From Luteimonas sp. 9C (GTDB lineage: Bacteria > Pseudomonadota > Gammaproteobacteria > Xanthomonadales > Xanthomonadaceae), in assembly GCF_902506295.1 (NCBI RefSeq), contig NZ_LR733312.1, forward strand, positions 186,001 through 250,000: DNA of 64,000 nucleotides, given 5' to 3'. Within the stretch, counting starts at the first letter, position 1; every line of letters starts with the position of its first letter. A model generated the notes under the pieces. That model was given only the letters and a program-made list of their open reading frames with translations, was not told the origin of the DNA and made no database searches. Shown piece after piece: positions 61,733-64,000 of the stretch. The position numbers and the translations under genes are program-made.

Positions 61733-62092
61733 TCAGAGCGCCTGCCGGGTGAACTCCGCGTTGAGCGCGAACACGAAGCGGCCGACCTCGGGCGTGATGC
61801 ATGCATTGAAGGTGGCGGGATCGGCGCAGCGCGCATCGGCCTGTTCGGCGTGCCGACGCGCATCGGCCGCGGCGAGGATGGCGCGCGCGCGGGCGTAGCA
61901 GCGTGCGGCCGGAGAGCCCTCGCGCAGCGGTCCGTGTTTGGCCATGCAATAGGTCATCGCGCTGCCCAGGCCGGCGGCGCTCATCGCATAGATCGACTGG
62001 GGCGCCGCCTGCGCGCGCGGTGGCGCCTGGGCGAACACGGGCTGGAAGGACGAGGCGGCGAGAAAGGCCGCTGCGAGCATCGAGTAGTTCAT
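61733..62092 (-). CDS. Small exported cysteine-containing protein of unknown function
   Basis: 119 residues from ATG 62092 (MNYSMLAAAFLAASSFQPVF, leader ending VFAQ). The mature part is mostly helical with four cysteines (YCMAKHG, ARCYARARAIL, ARCADP, FNACITPEVG), enough for two disulfide bonds in the periplasm. I do not recognise a family. It is convergent with tRNA-Lys and divergent from the adhesin gene. The signal peptide and the spaced cysteines make a real gene likely. Confidence 0.65.
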   Translation of the reverse strand: MNYSMLAAAFLAASSFQPVFAQAPPRAQAAPQSIYAMSAAGLGSAMTYCMAKHGPLREGSPAARCYARARAILAAADARRHAEQADARCADPATFNACITPEVGRFVFALNAEFTRQAL

Positions 62093-62346
62093 GGCGACGT
62101 TATAGCAGCCCTGCACGCGCGGTCCGCGCTGGTCGATTCCGGCGGCGGCTGCCGAATGTGACCGGATCGGTCAGATTTTGCCCCGCCCAAAAGTAGGGCT
62201 CTGCCGCCGGTCCAGACAATGAACCGCACCGTTCCGCTGTGATGGAGTTGGCATTAAAGATGCTTAGTGGGTCGTGCATCCACATTTATTGCCAAGTCAG
62301 TCACGTTTCCGGCTTGGTCGACACGCGCGATCAGAGGAGAGCATTG

Positions 62347-64000
62347 ATGAACAGGATTTTCCGCCGGGTCTGGAATTCGACCCTGATGCAGTGGGTGGTG
62401 GCTTCCGAACTGGCCTCGGGACATCGTCCCGCCGGCATGTCGTCCACGCTGTCCCGACTGGTAGGCGGCGCCCGGAACCCTGCGCTGCCGATCTCGGCCC
62501 TGTGCATCGCGCTCTTCAGCGCGCCGCTGGCCGCGCAGGAGTTCACCGTGACCGATGGCACCAACGATGCCGCCATCGGTCCTGACGGCACGGTGACCTT
62601 CACCGGTGATCCCAACATCCGCGTGACCCAGACCGGCACCGACGACGATGCCGTCATCGAAATCCAGCTGGCACGCGATATCGACGTCGACACGGTCACG
62701 GCCGGCGCAACGCGCATCGATACAAACGGCGTCGCCATCGGCACCGACGTCAGGCTCGGCGCCAATGGACTGACCCTGGGCGCCGGTGCACCCAGCATCA
62801 CCACGGCCGGAATCCAGGCGGGAAATCGCGTGATCTCGGGCGTCGCGGCAGGCAGCGCCGCCGACCATGCGGTCAATCTCTCGCAGTTGCAGGCCGTGCA
62901 GGCGCAGGCCGGTGCAGGCTGGAACGTCGCGGTCGGCGCGACTACCTACAACATCGGGCCCAACGGCCAGGTCACGTTCTCCGGCGATCCCAATCTGGGT
63001 GTCGCGCTGACCGGCAACGATGATGCGGCAGGCGTCGCGCTCACCCTGAATCGCAATCTCAACGTGGACACCGTCACCACGGGCGCAACCGTGACGTCCA
63101 CGGCAGGTGTCGCGGTCGGCGGCGCGGTGCGGCTGGCGTCGACCGGTCTGACCATCACCGGTGGTCCGAGCGTGACCACCGCCGGCATCAACGCGGGCGG
63201 CGCGCGCATCACCAACGTCGCCGACGGTGCAGTGAACGCCGTCAGTTCCGATGCGGTGACCGGCCGGCAGATCTTCGGCCTCTTCATCGAAGAAGGTGCA
63301 GGCGGCGTGCGTTACTTCCGTGCGCGCTCGGCGGAAGCGGATTCCCAGGCGCTCGGCGACGAGTCGGTCGCCATCGGCCCGCGTTCGGTCGCGGGCGGCG
63401 ACAGCAGCCTGGCGTCCGGCGATGGCGCCGTCACCACCGACGGTGCGACGGCTGCGATCGCGATCGGTCAGGGCGCTGTCGTCGGCACGGCGTCTGCCAC
63501 GGCGCCGGACGGCGCGGGTGGCGTCGCGATCGGCCGCGCTGCATCCGCGGCGGGCAACCGCACCATCGCCCTCGGCGACGGCGCAAGCGTGACATCCGAA
63601 TTCGTCGCCGACGCGCTGGCCATCGGCACCGGTGCCAGCGTGTCCGGCGCGCAGAGCAACCAGGCGACCGCGATCGGTTTCCGGGCAACGGCCAATGCAG
63701 GCAACGCGACCGCGCTCGGTGCGCTGGCGGCCGCGAACGGCGGCGGCAGCATCGCCATCGGCCAGGCCACGGCGAACGGCGGCAACGCGTTCGCCGCCGG
63801 CAGCGGCGCGCAGGCCATTTCGCCCAACGGCATCGCACTCGGCACCGGGGCCGGCGTCGGCACCGGCGGTACGGAGGCAGGCGACCGCACATCGCACATC
63901 GCCATCGGTACCGGCGCAGGCACGAACGTGGTCGGCAACCAGACGACGGCGATCGGCTTCCAGGCGGGCACGGGCGTGCTGGGCGACCAGAACATCGCGA
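62347..64000 (+). CDS. Trimeric autotransporter adhesin, N-terminal part (YadA-like; truncated by window edge)
   Basis: The frame is open from ATG 62347 to the last base, 551 codons. AGGAG at 62335-62339 precedes it. Residues 1-63 form an extended signal peptide (MNRIFRRVWNSTLMQWVVAS, then a hydrophobic core ending LAA). Two homologous modules of about 125 residues follow (about 65-190 and 191-316), each with GDPN, the VDTVTxGAT segment and TTAGI. The second ends ARITNVADGAVNAVSSDAVTG, a YadA-type neck motif. From about residue 335 come repeated AIGxxA head motifs (VAIGPRS, AIAIGQGA, TIALGDGA, ALAIGTGA and more). The C-terminal anchor is outside the window. Confidence 0.9.
   Translation, partial: MNRIFRRVWNSTLMQWVVASELASGHRPAGMSSTLSRLVGGARNPALPISALCIALFSAPLAAQEFTVTDGTNDAAIGPDGTVTFTGDPNIRVTQTGTDDDAVIEIQLARDIDVDTVTAGATRIDTNGVAIGTDVRLGANGLTLGAGAPSITTAGIQAGNRVISGVAAGSAADHAVNLSQLQAVQAQAGAGWNVAVGATTYNIGPNGQVTFSGDPNLGVALTGNDDAAGVALTLNRNLNVDTVTTGATVTSTAGVAVGGAVRLASTGLTITGGPSVTTAGINAGGARITNVADGAVNAVSSDAVTGRQIFGLFIEEGAGGVRYFRARSAEADSQALGDESVAIGPRSVAGGDSSLASGDGAVTTDGATAAIAIGQGAVVGTASATAPDGAGGVAIGRAASAAGNRTIALGDGASVTSEFVADALAIGTGASVSGAQSNQATAIGFRATANAGNATALGALAAANGGGSIAIGQATANGGNAFAAGSGAQAISPNGIALGTGAGVGTGGTEAGDRTSHIAIGTGAGTNVVGNQTTAIGFQAGTGVLGDQNIA

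Noticed and set aside
62254..63897. A minus-strand frame of about 547 codons opposite the adhesin
   Set aside because: The plus strand has a complete signal peptide, ribosome site and YadA-type repeats; the minus frame has none.

Overview
The window is a contiguous, GC-rich, gene-dense piece of a gammaproteobacterial chromosome, most likely from the Xanthomonadaceae/Lysobacteraceae (Lysobacter or Luteimonas-like). I base this on the YebC protein opening with [13 protein letters not shown], the four paralogous or semi-paralogous large TonB-dependent receptors, the ruvCA/ruvB-ybgC-tolQRAB-pal-cpoB-queE-queC-tRNA-Lys block, and REP-like intergenic palindromes of the kind seen in this family. No phage, plasmid, insertion sequence or CRISPR array is visible. 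The assignment is inference from memory of protein families; no database search was run.

Layout. 1-7 kb: the 3' end of a glycosyltransferase, then on the minus strand a Fur-box-controlled siderophore receptor with a PepSY membrane protein, and an operon of a lipid A-type acyltransferase with two bacterial PH-domain membrane proteins. 7.1-8.07 kb: a gene-free stretch holding an unusual large inverted repeat flanked by hexanucleotide tracts. 8-20.9 kb: bamD divergent from rluD-pgeF; a TonB receptor plus Na+/solute symporter pair; a DUF3574 lipoprotein, a second TonB receptor, a REP-like element, a nucleobase-type permease, DUF4166 and glyoxalase I. 21-25 kb: a translationally coupled trehalose operon (otsB, a GH15 glycosidase, otsA). 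25-34 kb: DCC-type oxidoreductase, glutathione transferase, clpB with a candidate heat-shock promoter, a TIGR01777 epimerase, an AraC/GyrI regulator, and a sirtuin next to a YbaL-type K+/H+ antiporter.

33.9-38.9 kb: two tandem, equally long TonB receptors, each closed by a strong hairpin. 39-44.7 kb: ABC-F protein, a lipoprotein, FmdB zinc ribbon, aspS and a GNAT acetyltransferase. 44.8-47.8 kb: an ohr/haloperoxidase-like hydrolase pair divergent from an AraC regulator and a lipase-like hydrolase. 47.9-54.2 kb: yebC, ruvC, ruvA, kup, a luciferase-like oxidoreductase and ruvB. 54.2-61.4 kb: the Tol-Pal envelope operon, then queE, queC and tRNA-Lys. The window ends in a small Cys-containing exported protein and the first 551 codons of a trimeric autotransporter adhesin that runs off the edge.

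Functionally the region combines envelope biogenesis (BamD, lipid A acylation, Tol-Pal), energised outer-membrane uptake (five TonB receptors counting the siderophore receptor), stress tolerance (trehalose, ClpB, Ohr, glyoxalase, GST) and housekeeping RNA/DNA metabolism. The most interesting non-coding feature is the 7.25-8.0 kb element, whose two head-to-head copies show compensatory base changes in two hairpins.
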